DNA from: Bacteroidota bacterium
GTDB lineage: Bacteria; Bacteroidota; Bacteroidia; Flavobacteriales_D; Crocinitomicaceae
Length of the DNA: 64,000 bases
Assembly: GCA_030148165.1 (NCBI GenBank)
Contig: JASBTZ010000007.1
Location: forward strand, 186,001-250,000
Reading direction: 5' to 3'
Shown: positions 36,589 through 46,518 of the stretch, piece by piece
How positions within the stretch are numbered: position 1 is the first letter of the stretch
Layout: each line of letters begins with the position of its first letter
Notes under the pieces: generated by a model
Seen by the model: the letters and a program-made list of their open reading frames with translations, nothing else
Databases searched by the model: none
Told to the model about the DNA's origin: nothing
Position numbers and translations under genes: made by a program

Positions 36589-39363
36589 ATGAGAAAGCTG
36601 CTTTTCTATTGTTCACTTATTGCATTCACACATGCCTTTGGACAAAAGACAGTTATCGATGCATCGACATACGATTACTGGAAGACTCTTTCATATGCGA
36701 AAATTTCAAATGACGGTGCTTACATTTCGTATGAGATCAATCCTCAAAAAGGAGATGGTTACCTTTACATTTATAATGTTTCGACCGGCCACACTGACTC
36801 GATAAGTAGAGGCTACGTAGCGAGCTTTTCCGAAAACAGCCGATTTCTGGTATTCAAGATTAAACCGGGAATCGACACCCTGAGGCAATGTGAATTAAAA
36901 AAGCTGGACAAAAAGAAATGGCCAAAAGATTCATTGGGAATTTTATTATTGGACCAGGATAGTTTGATCAAAATACCAGACATTAAATATTATGAGCTCA
37001 GCGATGAATCAGATTGGATGGTGATCGCTCATAATAAGAATATGAAGCGTCCGGTTAAGAAAAGGAAATTATGTAAAAGAAAGTATGACCGTAACGATTC
37101 TTATAAATCGACCGGTGTACAAATGAGCGTGTTTCATCCTGATCAAAGTGAATTGCAGAACTATCGGGATGTAAAAAGGTATGCCATTTCAGATAATGGT
37201 CGTTATGTTGCGTTCACCACGCATAAAAAGGTTAAGTGCGATTCAATTACACTTCACATGTTGGATACTGAATCCAACAAAAAGGTCACCTACCCGAAGA
37301 CATATACCAGCATAAGTAAACTGAGTTTTGATCATCAGAACAGCAAGTTGGGATTTGTTTATTCAACAGATAGCACCAAGCATAAGTCTTTTGGCTTACA
37401 ATTAATCAAAGTTGAAGACCTTGAAAACATACTTAATCTTGATCCGCGGAATTCAGTTACTCCTGAAGGTAAAGATATTTCCTATTATGAAGATCTAATG
37501 TTTACGAGGGATGGAAACAGGCTGTTTTTTGGAGTTGATGATCTGAGTAAAAAAGAGCCAAAAGACACACTGACTGAAGATGAAAAAGTGAAGGTGGATG
37601 TATGGCACTATCAGGACAAAAGACTTCAGCCACAGCAATTGTTAGAGCTAAAGGATGATATAAAAGCAGCAGATATATACGTATATGACTTTCTGCAAAA
37701 CAAAGTGTTTTTTATTGCCGGAGACACGCTTGATATCAATCTAGATGAAGATCAAATGGGCGATTATATGCTGGCTAGAAGCTCACAACCCTATATGCAT
37801 ACGTATAATTGGGAAGTTCCCAGAAAGGCAGATTATTACAGGATTAATTTGAAATCTGGCGAAAGTGAACTACTGTTAGAGGCTCAGGTATTTAATGTGA
37901 AGCTCTCTCCAAAAGGACAGTATTTATCTTATTTTGAAGAAGGTCATCATCGTTTGATGAATTTATCGACTGACACCCTCAGTTGTATGACTTGCGCACA
38001 TGAAACGGTGGAATGGGAGGTTGATATAAACGGCCAACCCCGACTTGCCGGACCGTATGATATTATTGGCTGGGCTGAAGATGAAACAAGTGTTTACCTG
38101 CAGTCTGAATTCGATGTTTGGGAATACGATATACCGAACAATGAATTGAGATCTATTTCCGGTCAAATGGGAAAGGAACAAAACATTCGTATTTCTGCTT
38201 TGCAGTGGTCTGACGATAGCACTTATGTGGACTTTAACAATACCTTTTTTAAAGGATTCGACGAGAACACAAAAGGAACTCATTTATACAAGTATGAATC
38301 GCACGGAGATCATTGGGATATGATGGAAATGGGTTACTTCGATGCCGATGTTTTCGACTTAAAAAGGTCGAAGAATAAGAAACAGTATATGCTTCGAAAA
38401 ATGACTTTTACGGAGTATCCTGAGATTTACACATTTAACGGTGATTTGGAATTATTAGATCGTGTATCTGTAACAAACCCGCAGCAAAGCAAGTACTATT
38501 GGGGATACGTTGAGCATGTGAGTTGGAAGAGTTATGAAGGGATTGAATTAGAGGGATTACTTTATAAACCGGAGAATGTCGACCCCACAAGAAAATCACC
38601 AATGATTGTGTACTATTACGAATTGTATTCGGACAAATTGCATCAGTACTATACACCTCGACCGACCCGAGCAGCTTTAATCTATTCGGTAGCAGAATAT
38701 TTATCAGCGGGGTATTATGTGTTCGTTCCGGATATCAGGTATACGCCCGGACACCCTGCCAAATCCGCCTATGATTGCATTATGAGTGGTACGGATTATA
38801 TCTTAAAGAATTACCCAAGGATCGATTCGACTCGAATGGGATTACAGGGACAATCCTGGGGGGGCTATCAAACAGCTCAGATGATTACTATGACTTCCAG
38901 GTATAGCGCCGCTATGGCTGGGGCACCGGTATCCAATATGTTTTCTGCTTATGGCGGGATACGTTGGGGAAGTGGATATAACAGACAATTTCAATACGAA
39001 CGAACACAATCGCGCATCGGTTATACCATTTGGGAAAAGCCGGAATTGTATTTTGAGAATTCTCCACTCTTTCACATACCGAACATTACAACTCCTCTTT
39101 TGATCATGCACAATGACGGCGATGGAGCGGTACCCTGGTATCAGGGAATTGAAATGTTTACAGCCATGAAACGCTTGAATAAAAGGGTTTGGATGTTAAA
39201 TTATAATGATGACGAGCATAACATTTCCCGATATGCTAACAAAGTGGATCTAAGTATTCGAATGCGACAATTTTTCGATCATTATCTAATGGATAAGGAG
39301 ATGCCCGAATGGATGGAGGATGGAATTCCCGCAATTGAAAAAGGAAAAAAATTAGGATATTAA
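36589..39363 (+). CDS. Exported S9 family serine peptidase (prolyl-oligopeptidase/DPP-like)
   Basis: Peptidase of 924 residues with a signal peptide (MRKLLFYCSLIAFTHAFGQ). The first ~640 residues form a beta-propeller-like region. The alpha/beta hydrolase domain follows, with the nucleophile in GQSWGGYQ (about Ser756), the Asp in HNDGDGAVPW (about Asp845) and the His in DDEHNISRY (about His877). All three catalytic residues are therefore present. Larger than classical DPP-IV, it resembles the Bacteroidota periplasmic S9 enzymes. A membrane-anchoring or T9SS tail is absent, so a periplasmic location is likely. SulP follows after 6 bp. Confidence 0.9.
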   Translation: MRKLLFYCSLIAFTHAFGQKTVIDASTYDYWKTLSYAKISNDGAYISYEINPQKGDGYLYIYNVSTGHTDSISRGYVASFSENSRFLVFKIKPGIDTLRQCELKKLDKKKWPKDSLGILLLDQDSLIKIPDIKYYELSDESDWMVIAHNKNMKRPVKKRKLCKRKYDRNDSYKSTGVQMSVFHPDQSELQNYRDVKRYAISDNGRYVAFTTHKKVKCDSITLHMLDTESNKKVTYPKTYTSISKLSFDHQNSKLGFVYSTDSTKHKSFGLQLIKVEDLENILNLDPRNSVTPEGKDISYYEDLMFTRDGNRLFFGVDDLSKKEPKDTLTEDEKVKVDVWHYQDKRLQPQQLLELKDDIKAADIYVYDFLQNKVFFIAGDTLDINLDEDQMGDYMLARSSQPYMHTYNWEVPRKADYYRINLKSGESELLLEAQVFNVKLSPKGQYLSYFEEGHHRLMNLSTDTLSCMTCAHETVEWEVDINGQPRLAGPYDIIGWAEDETSVYLQSEFDVWEYDIPNNELRSISGQMGKEQNIRISALQWSDDSTYVDFNNTFFKGFDENTKGTHLYKYESHGDHWDMMEMGYFDADVFDLKRSKNKKQYMLRKMTFTEYPEIYTFNGDLELLDRVSVTNPQQSKYYWGYVEHVSWKSYEGIELEGLLYKPENVDPTRKSPMIVYYYELYSDKLHQYYTPRPTRAALIYSVAEYLSAGYYVFVPDIRYTPGHPAKSAYDCIMSGTDYILKNYPRIDSTRMGLQGQSWGGYQTAQMITMTSRYSAAMAGAPVSNMFSAYGGIRWGSGYNRQFQYERTQSRIGYTIWEKPELYFENSPLFHIPNITTPLLIMHNDGDGAVPWYQGIEMFTAMKRLNKRVWMLNYNDDEHNISRYANKVDLSIRMRQFFDHYLMDKEMPEWMEDGIPAIEKGKKLGY

Positions 39364-39369
39364 AAGCAA

Positions 39370-41607
39370 TTGAATAAATCAAAACAAGACATACCATTCA
39401 CGGGTTGGAAGGGTCTGACTGAGCATTGGCGTAATGACCTGATTGCTGCCATCAGTGTTTCATTGGTAGCACTTCCATTGTCGCTGGCAATTGCCGTTGC
39501 TGCAGGAGTTCCACCTATTTCCGGCTTGGTAACCGCGGCGGTCGGAGGGTTTGTAGTTACTCTTTTCAGAAGTAGCCAATTAACCATTAATGGACCTGCT
39601 GCCGGTATGATTGGAGTAATATTTGCCGGTATTGCTGCTTTGGATGATGGCAGTGGGACGGCTCAAGCTTTTCAGTATTTTCTTGCTGCAACAATTGTTG
39701 CGGGCGCACTTCAGGTATTGACCGGTGTATTTCGATTTGGCAGGATAGCTGAAATTTTTCCAAGTACGGTAATCCACGGAATACTGGCTTCTATCGGAAT
39801 CATTATTTTCGCTAAACAAGCGCACGTCGCGATGGGGACTGAATCCGATGCAGAGAACACGATTGGAATTATTCAAGACATTTTCTATAAAATTCCGGAG
39901 ATGGACCCTTTTATCTTTTTGATAAGTGGAATTGGACTTGTCTTAATGATATGGCACTCAAGAATTAGTTATAAGGTTTTCCATTTTATTCCTGCACCGG
40001 TTTGGGTACTCGCGATTGCTGTTCCAATCGTATTAGGTTATCAATATTTGGAAACTCATGAATTCGTTATTTTCGGTGAACCGTTTAAATCACCGGAAAA
40101 TTACTTGATCAAAATCCCGGACGATTGGATGGAGAGCTTTGTGTTTCCGGATTTTTCTAAGATTCACACATTGACATTCTGGTTAGTAGTAATATCCATT
40201 CACTTGATCTCGACTGTTATTACTTTGGCAGGAGTCAAATCTATTGACAAACTGGACCCATACAGAAGAAAGAGTGATGTGAACAAAGATTTGATCGGTG
40301 TTGGAGTAGGAAGTATGGTTTCGGGTGCAGTTGGTGGGCTACCTGTTTTGGCAGTAATTGTGCGAAGCACGGTCAACGTTCATAATCTCGCAAAAACGAA
40401 ATGGTCAAATTTCTATCATGGAATTTTTATTGCACTGTTTGTTTTGTTATTACTACCAGTCATTCAGTTGTTTCCAAAAGCTGCGCTGGCTGCAGTGCTG
40501 GTTGTAACAGGAATAAAGTTGGCTTCCCCAAGAGTGTTTAAGGAGATATACGAAACAGGCCTGGAACAGGTGATCTTCGTCCTTTCGACCATAATAATAA
40601 CCTTGTATCGAGATCCGCTTTCTGGTTTAATTGGTGGTATGATTGTCATGTTGATAGCACATCTGTTGATCTCAAGAGTAACGATTGCTGATTTTATTCA
40701 AATGATATTTAAATCAGGTACCAGCATCAAGAAAAATGCGAATGGAAGTTTTACGTTGAGGGTGAAAGGAATAGCCAATTTTTTAACTATGCTCAGGCTC
40801 ATACGCTTATTGGAAGAGATACCTCCTGGAGCAAATTTAAAAATTGACCTCTCAAGAACCAGGTTAATTGATTTAACCTTTCAAGAGAAAATACTGTCTT
40901 TCAGAAGAGCTCACCGTTTAACGGGTGGTAAAGTTCAGGTAGTGGGTCTGGATGAACACGTTGCATCTTCCAACCATAAACTAGCGCTCAAAAGCCATAT
41001 TGTTCCCAAATATGCGAAACCTACTCCGCGTGAGCAACGACTTAAGCGAATAGCGGTTGATCATGGCTGGATATATACGCGAGAGGAACAGGTAGAGACC
41101 AGTGAGCTATATGATTTTAATTTCTTTGAGTCCAGGCCACTGGAACGCAAGTTCAATGTGATAGCAGGCGAGTTCCCAGAGTCAAACGTTGATTGGGAGA
41201 TCAGCGATGTTATTTTCGACGAAGGAGCTATGTTGTCAAAAGAGGTTTATAAAACAACGGTACAATTGATTCACCTGCCAAAGGAAATCCCTGATTTTGT
41301 TATGGAAAAAGAAGGGATTTTCGATAAATTATTTGATCGCGTATTGGCCATGACAGGGCATAAAGACATAGATTTCGTTGATCACCCGGACTTTTCTAAA
41401 AACACCAAATTGACAGGAAATGATGAGGAAGGAATAAAACGACTTTTCACCGATGATTTGATATCTTTTCTCGAAACAGAAGAAATTTATCACATTGAAT
41501 GCAATGGCCGTGCCTTGCTTATTTTCAAATCGGTGAAGAAAGCAGAAACCAGCGAGATCAAAAACATGGTTCGTTTTTCGGAAGAACTAGTTAAGTATTT
41601 AGTATGA
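39370..41607 (+). CDS. SulP family anion transporter with STAS domain and an extra C-terminal domain
   Basis: Secondary anion transporter of the SLC26/SulP family, with about 12 membrane segments in residues 20-440. Diagnostic stretches are LPLSLAIAVAAGVPPISGL and SQLTINGPAAGMIGVIF. A STAS-like domain follows (about 455-545; NLKIDLSRTRLIDLTF). Unusually, another ~190 residues come after the STAS region, containing DIDFVDHPDFS and LTGNDEEGIKRLF, a pattern I recall from uncharacterised membrane proteins. Bicarbonate or sulfate are possible substrates; the sequence does not decide. The start is TTG, as no in-frame ATG lies before the conserved N-terminus. The VanZ-like gene overlaps its stop. 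Confidence 0.9.
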   Translation: MNKSKQDIPFTGWKGLTEHWRNDLIAAISVSLVALPLSLAIAVAAGVPPISGLVTAAVGGFVVTLFRSSQLTINGPAAGMIGVIFAGIAALDDGSGTAQAFQYFLAATIVAGALQVLTGVFRFGRIAEIFPSTVIHGILASIGIIIFAKQAHVAMGTESDAENTIGIIQDIFYKIPEMDPFIFLISGIGLVLMIWHSRISYKVFHFIPAPVWVLAIAVPIVLGYQYLETHEFVIFGEPFKSPENYLIKIPDDWMESFVFPDFSKIHTLTFWLVVISIHLISTVITLAGVKSIDKLDPYRRKSDVNKDLIGVGVGSMVSGAVGGLPVLAVIVRSTVNVHNLAKTKWSNFYHGIFIALFVLLLLPVIQLFPKAALAAVLVVTGIKLASPRVFKEIYETGLEQVIFVLSTIIITLYRDPLSGLIGGMIVMLIAHLLISRVTIADFIQMIFKSGTSIKKNANGSFTLRVKGIANFLTMLRLIRLLEEIPPGANLKIDLSRTRLIDLTFQEKILSFRRAHRLTGGKVQVVGLDEHVASSNHKLALKSHIVPKYAKPTPREQRLKRIAVDHGWIYTREEQVETSELYDFNFFESRPLERKFNVIAGEFPESNVDWEISDVIFDEGAMLSKEVYKTTVQLIHLPKEIPDFVMEKEGIFDKLFDRVLAMTGHKDIDFVDHPDFSKNTKLTGNDEEGIKRLFTDDLISFLETEEIYHIECNGRALLIFKSVKKAETSEIKNMVRFSEELVKYLV

Positions 41608-41963
41608 TTTTGAGAGTGATACTCATACTGTTACTGTTCGTGGTTGCTTACCTGAGTCTAACACCTAAGTATACGATTGATGTTGGTAATGATAAGTTAG
41701 GACATATCATTGCGTATACAACTTTATCCCTGAATACCGGGATGATCTTTTATCGAATGGGAAAACTTTTTTGGCAGTCAGGTTTAGCACTTGTTATATA
41801 CGGTGCGCTATTGGAGCTAGGTCAACATTTCGTGCCGGGCCGGACGCTATCGCTTTATGATATGGGAGCAAATGCGATAGGTGTGATTATAGGCACGATT
41901 GTGATCGCTTCTTTGCACAAACAAATCGAACGCATTCTAAGAGCAATACATATAATTCGGTAA
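41604..41963 (+). CDS. VanZ-like small membrane protein
   Basis: 119-residue membrane protein with four hydrophobic segments. The VanZ-family signature is clear: NDKLGHIIAYTTLS, then LLELGQHFVPGRTLSLYDM and GANAIGVIIG. VanZ from vancomycin-resistance elements lowers teicoplanin susceptibility, but most chromosomal homologues like this have no known role and no van genes are near. It overlaps the SulP stop by 4 bp (ATGA). Confidence 0.88.
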   Translation: MILRVILILLLFVVAYLSLTPKYTIDVGNDKLGHIIAYTTLSLNTGMIFYRMGKLFWQSGLALVIYGALLELGQHFVPGRTLSLYDMGANAIGVIIGTIVIASLHKQIERILRAIHIIR

Positions 41964-41986
41964 TTTTAACCACACAAATCAGAAGA

Positions 41987-43429
41987 ATGGAAAAACTTCA
42001 GAACTTCATAAATGGGGTTTATCAGGATCCGGTGAACGGGGCGTATATGGACAATTATGAGCCTGCCACCGGAGAGGTATATGCTCAGATTCCAAATTCC
42101 GATGAGGACGATGTAAAATTAGCAGTTCAGGCTGCGGAAAAAGCATTTCCTATTTGGTCGGCAATGAGTAATAACGAGCGAAGCGAAATCATGCTCAAAA
42201 TTGCAAGCGGTATTGAAGCACGTTTGGATGAATTCGCACAGGCGGAATCTCGCGATAATGGAAAACCATTAAAGCTTGCCATGAATGTTGATATTCCAAG
42301 AGCGGTTTCTAACTTTCATTTTTTCGCTACGGCTATTGAACACTTTGCATCAGAATCGCATCAAATGGTTGGTGTTGGAATCAATTATACCTTGAGAAAG
42401 CCCATTGGGATTGTTGGTTGTATTTCTCCCTGGAACCTGCCACTTTATCTATTTTCATGGAAAATAGCACCAGCACTTGCAGCTGGAAATTGTGTGGTAG
42501 CGAAGCCTTCTGAAGTAACCCCTTACACAGCCTATTTATTAGGTCAGATTGTTAAAGATGCCGGAATGCCTGATGGCGTTCTCAACATAATTCATGGTGA
42601 AGGAGGAACTGCTGGAGATGCGATTGTAAAACACCCAAGAATTAAAGCGATTTCTTTTACGGGAGGCACTAATACCGGTGAGTATATAGCAAGAACCGCC
42701 GCTCCCATGTTTAAGAAACTGTCGCTGGAACTAGGAGGAAAGAACCCGAATATCATTTTTGCAGACTGTGACTTTGATGAGATGTTGAGCACGACCATGC
42801 GTTCATCATTTGCCAATCAGGGGCAGATTTGCTTGTGTGGTTCACGGATATTTGTAGAGAGATCGATTTATGAAAAATTTAAAAAGGCATTCGTCGAGAA
42901 GGTGGATGCTACCATAGTGTCTTATCCAAATGATCCGAAGGCCAAACTTGGTGCGGTCGTCTCAAAACCTCATATGGATAAGGTGCTTTCATATATCGAG
43001 CTTGCTAAAGATGAAGGTGGCACTATTCTGAGTGGAGGAGAAGCGGTCCAATTGGAAGCACCGTATAATAACGGATATTATCTACGCCCAACTGTTATTG
43101 AAGGCTTGAGTTATGATTGTCGCACGAATCAGGAAGAGATTTTTGGACCTGTTGTGACGATTACACCTTTTGACAATGAAGAAGAGGTGCTTATGATGGC
43201 TAACTCTACAAAGTATGGTCTGAGTGCAACCTTGTGGACTTCTGATCTAAAGAGAGCTCATCGCATGGCGGATAAACTTCATGCCGGTATAGTTTGGATC
43301 AACGCTTGGTTGGTACGCGACCTGCGCACACCATTTGGTGGAGCAAAGGCATCCGGTGTCGGTAGAGAGGGTGGTTGGGAAGCATTGCGCTTCTTTACCG
43401 AACCGAAAAATGTCTTTGTCAAATATTGA
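41987..43429 (+). CDS. Aldehyde dehydrogenase, 2-aminomuconate/2-hydroxymuconate semialdehyde dehydrogenase-like
   Basis: NAD(P)-dependent aldehyde dehydrogenase of 480 residues. The N-terminus (LQNFINGVYQDPVNGAYMD), the general-base motif LSLELGGKNPN, the catalytic Cys in NQGQICLCGSRIFV and the tail FGGAKASGVGREGG are typical. The overall pattern is closest in my memory to ALDH8A1/2-aminomuconic semialdehyde dehydrogenase of the kynurenine pathway. No kynurenine genes lie next to it, so substrate assignment is tentative. It follows the VanZ-like gene by 23 bp and ends 4 bp from a convergent protease gene. Confidence 0.88.
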   Translation: MEKLQNFINGVYQDPVNGAYMDNYEPATGEVYAQIPNSDEDDVKLAVQAAEKAFPIWSAMSNNERSEIMLKIASGIEARLDEFAQAESRDNGKPLKLAMNVDIPRAVSNFHFFATAIEHFASESHQMVGVGINYTLRKPIGIVGCISPWNLPLYLFSWKIAPALAAGNCVVAKPSEVTPYTAYLLGQIVKDAGMPDGVLNIIHGEGGTAGDAIVKHPRIKAISFTGGTNTGEYIARTAAPMFKKLSLELGGKNPNIIFADCDFDEMLSTTMRSSFANQGQICLCGSRIFVERSIYEKFKKAFVEKVDATIVSYPNDPKAKLGAVVSKPHMDKVLSYIELAKDEGGTILSGGEAVQLEAPYNNGYYLRPTVIEGLSYDCRTNQEEIFGPVVTITPFDNEEEVLMMANSTKYGLSATLWTSDLKRAHRMADKLHAGIVWINAWLVRDLRTPFGGAKASGVGREGGWEALRFFTEPKNVFVKY

Positions 43430-43433
43430 TAAA

Positions 43434-45779
43434 CTACTGCTTTATTATGTGGCTGGTGAATTGACCGGATCCTCCCCTAATATTGATTAGATAAATTCCA
43501 TCCGAATAGGATGAGAGATCCACTAACGCTGAACCGTTAACGATATTATTAGTTTGCAGTATTCTACCTGCAAGATCTGACACCTGATAAGAATACCCAT
43601 CTGTTCGTCCTTCAAGTTTGATTGTTACAAAATCATCCGTTGGATTTGGATAAAGTGAAACGCTCGCACCATCCAACTCATTTAAGGAGGCATTGTCTAC
43701 CACACAGAAATTGCTCATTTCCGAATTACCAAATGCAACGTTCTGGATGCTCGCGAGGATTGTACCTGAAGTATTGGTTATTTCATAACCCCCATCCTGA
43801 CAGAACCACGATCCCTCAACTCCATCTCCCCAGTCATCGTAAATGGTAAAGTCATAGCAGCCAACAGCGAGACATAACTTCTCTTCAATTGTTGCTTCAT
43901 CCGGGTAAGCACCTGGATCACCTCCACTTGCAACCTGCAATCCTCCTGGAGGAATTCCTATCGGGTTTCCTCCGGAAGCAACTACTGTTGCACTTCCATC
44001 TTCGATTTCCCAGTATGTTTCGTGACCATAACAGTCAGTAGTAATTGTAACATATGTTAAGATTCCACCGGTTTGAATTTCGAAATCACTATAGGCAGCA
44101 TCATTATTCGGGTCTGTATCTGTTACACCATTTGGATCACTCGTAAAGGTATTGAAAACATGTGACCCGGCGGATGCTACCATTCCCGGAAGATCAATGA
44201 CTTCCGTATTATTTGGTTGTAATAATCCTGTCCAGCTGTAGCTTAGGTTGGCTCCCCCGTCCAAATTGTAATAAATCATAACCGAGGTCAGATCATTTGA
44301 CCCCAGATTTCTTAATCGGATCGACGGATAAATAGAGTCCTCGCAATAAAGCCCGTTAGGTGAAAGAATAGATTGTATACCCGCATCGTCAGGCAATCCC
44401 GGTCCACTTGGATCCCAACCGTCATTTGTCGGTACAGGTCCTCCGCATCCGCTTGCCAGGTAATCACTTACACCAAGATTCCATGAAATACCGAATCGAC
44501 CGTAGTAGTCGTAATCTCCATTATTCACAGTCCCGGCACAGGCCGCTAATCCTCCGTATAATTGACCGATGATTCGTCCATTTTGATCGAATAGAGGAGA
44601 TCCTGAAGATCCAGGCTCAGTAACACCCTGATCCCAGGCATCGATCCACCAAACCTCTGCAGAACCCGATGTACTGTGATAAGGTGAGTCATCTTCGCGA
44701 CATATTTTCATAACATCTCCGCTTGGGTGATGAATTCCGGTAGCCTGTGTTATACTACCATTCGTGTCATCATTGTTCCAACCGGCATAAAATAAATTCC
44801 AGGTTTGGGCATCGGTTACCGTCATGTTGTCGATTTGCAATAAGGCAAAATCCGATTGACCATCATTGGCAAGAACTGTTGCGCCATTTGCGGTTTCATC
44901 ATATGGTGGTCCGGGGTCTGTACTCGGGGATGTCGTCGCACAGGATTCTGTTCCCGGAGGGCTCGCCCAGTTAAAGCGAAAGGCCCATGAACCAACATTT
45001 CCACTAAGACAATGATTAGCTGTCAGAAAATAAGGGGTTCCGTCATTGCAGGTATTGTTGATAAGAGCTCCCGAACAAACAGCATTACCGCTTACAACAA
45101 TCATTGCTACTGATCTTATTTGATCTTCCCAGCCTGTGCCCAATGGACAGTGAACGTCTATGTTACAATCTCCAGAGGCATTCAATGTCTTAAGGGTTTC
45201 TGATTGCACCGTAAGTGATTTTTGTACCGAACGGTATCCGTGAATAACGTTTTCAACCGTGAACGATCCTTCGCCGGCCCTTTCTGTTGGTTCGAAATAC
45301 TCGAGGACAAGTTTCTCACCTACAATCATTTCTGTTCCGAGCAGACTGTCAGCTCTATTGTTTCTTGAGGTATAAGCCCCGACATAATTACTTCGCGATT
45401 CATCAAATAAATATAAGCTTGCACCTTCGGGTAAATAATAATCTTTAATGAGTACATTAATAGTAATTGCATCCGGGCAAATGATTCCAATTCGCCAAAG
45501 TCTTCCTTGTTCAATGTCGATCCACTCTCCACTGTTTTGAAGGTTGAAGTTCGTTTCATACTTATAACCAAAACGCCATGGGCGATTTTTCTGCTGATCG
45601 TTTATAGCATCCTCATTCTGGATAATATCCAGATCAAAACCGGGCATCGCAATAAAGTGGTCTTTCGTTAATTCAGGGGTGCTTTTAGCGTAGCTTTTAG
45701 GCTTGCCAAGATCAGTAGTTTGAGCACTTAGCTGTGAAATACCGATCAACGCGAATATGGTTAGTAAGTATGCATTCAT
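43434..45779 (-). CDS. T9SS-exported trypsin-like serine protease (lysyl endopeptidase-like)
   Basis: Secreted protease of 781 residues: signal peptide (MNAYLLTIFALIGISQLSAQ), ~200-residue propeptide, and a chymotrypsin-fold domain with His in FLTANHCLSG (about His256), Asp in QSDFALLQI (about Asp310) and Ser in EPGSSGSPLFD (about Ser392). The surroundings resemble Achromobacter-type lysyl endopeptidase. C-terminal beta domains follow, including a stretch with IYDDWGDGVEGSW. The end is a T9SS type A sorting domain (LYPNPTDDFVTIKL to SDGIYLINIRG). Lys specificity is not proved. Read after the redoxin gene with a 7-bp gap, so they may be co-transcribed. Confidence 0.92.
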   Translation of the reverse strand: MNAYLLTIFALIGISQLSAQTTDLGKPKSYAKSTPELTKDHFIAMPGFDLDIIQNEDAINDQQKNRPWRFGYKYETNFNLQNSGEWIDIEQGRLWRIGIICPDAITINVLIKDYYLPEGASLYLFDESRSNYVGAYTSRNNRADSLLGTEMIVGEKLVLEYFEPTERAGEGSFTVENVIHGYRSVQKSLTVQSETLKTLNASGDCNIDVHCPLGTGWEDQIRSVAMIVVSGNAVCSGALINNTCNDGTPYFLTANHCLSGNVGSWAFRFNWASPPGTESCATTSPSTDPGPPYDETANGATVLANDGQSDFALLQIDNMTVTDAQTWNLFYAGWNNDDTNGSITQATGIHHPSGDVMKICREDDSPYHSTSGSAEVWWIDAWDQGVTEPGSSGSPLFDQNGRIIGQLYGGLAACAGTVNNGDYDYYGRFGISWNLGVSDYLASGCGGPVPTNDGWDPSGPGLPDDAGIQSILSPNGLYCEDSIYPSIRLRNLGSNDLTSVMIYYNLDGGANLSYSWTGLLQPNNTEVIDLPGMVASAGSHVFNTFTSDPNGVTDTDPNNDAAYSDFEIQTGGILTYVTITTDCYGHETYWEIEDGSATVVASGGNPIGIPPGGLQVASGGDPGAYPDEATIEEKLCLAVGCYDFTIYDDWGDGVEGSWFCQDGGYEITNTSGTILASIQNVAFGNSEMSNFCVVDNASLNELDGASVSLYPNPTDDFVTIKLEGRTDGYSYQVSDLAGRILQTNNIVNGSALVDLSSYSDGIYLINIRGGSGQFTSHIIKQ

Positions 45780-45786
45780 ATATCTT

Positions 45787-46443
45787 CTATTTTACCCTTT
45801 TAATTGAACATCCTCTTGGTGGTGTTGAGGCATCGTTTAAAGGTGAATTAGTTGCCACATGATTAATTACCTCACGAAGATATGATCGGTCTTCCTCTCG
45901 TTTACTGTCGTAAGTATTATCAATGGATCCTTTATAAATCAGTTTGCTCTCCGCATCAAAAACATACACATGTGGTGTTGTTTTAGCACCAAATGCATCT
46001 GCCAGCTTAGAGTCCTTGTCCACCAAGTATGGCATTTGGTAGTTCATATTTTCTGCGTGACCTTTCATCTTTTCGAGTGAATCATCTCCATCTCTTTTCG
46101 CTTCATTTGAATTCAAGAGTACAAAACCAATTTCATTCGCCCCCGCGTATTCATGTAACGCATTGTATTGTTTTTCCCATCCTTCAAAATTGTCATTTCC
46201 AACAACAAATGGGCAAGTATTACAGGAAAAAACTACAATGAGACCATTCTTCTGTCGTAATGACTCTAAGGAATGCTGCTTGTCGTCTGTACCGGTCATT
46301 TCAACATCCGCCATAGGCATTTTTTTGCCTAGCTTCAAGCCATCCTTTCCCTTACCTAAAGTAAACGAAAAGAGTATAAGTAAAGTTGGTAGAGCTAATA
46401 CGTGAATGAATGGTTTCAATTTAGTAGATAAATATGCTTTCAT
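45787..46443 (-). CDS. Exported thioredoxin-like redoxin (AhpC/TSA type)
   Basis: Thioredoxin-fold protein of 218 residues. One N-terminal hydrophobic segment (HVLALPTLLILFSFTLG) is a signal or anchor. The active site is SCNTCPFV (about Cys74 and Cys77), and the cis-Pro loop is KTTPHVYVFD. The C-terminal PPRGCSIKR end matches the redoxin family that includes ResA-like and peroxiredoxin-like enzymes. It could supply redox equivalents in the periplasm. It lies just upstream of the T9SS protease, which contains several cysteines, but a functional link is only suggested by the 7-bp gap. Confidence 0.87.
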   Translation of the reverse strand: MKAYLSTKLKPFIHVLALPTLLILFSFTLGKGKDGLKLGKKMPMADVEMTGTDDKQHSLESLRQKNGLIVVFSCNTCPFVVGNDNFEGWEKQYNALHEYAGANEIGFVLLNSNEAKRDGDDSLEKMKGHAENMNYQMPYLVDKDSKLADAFGAKTTPHVYVFDAESKLIYKGSIDNTYDSKREEDRSYLREVINHVATNSPLNDASTPPRGCSIKRVK

Positions 46444-46518
46444 GATGATAATTTTTCTTTAGTTATTTTAGCATGAATATTGTATAGTTCTGAAAGTCGA
46501 ACAAAATACGAAATAATC

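Noticed and set aside
41604-41963. Glycopeptide resistance through VanZ
   Set aside because: Only a VanZ-fold membrane protein is present; no van ligase, VanX or VanS/R genes are nearby.
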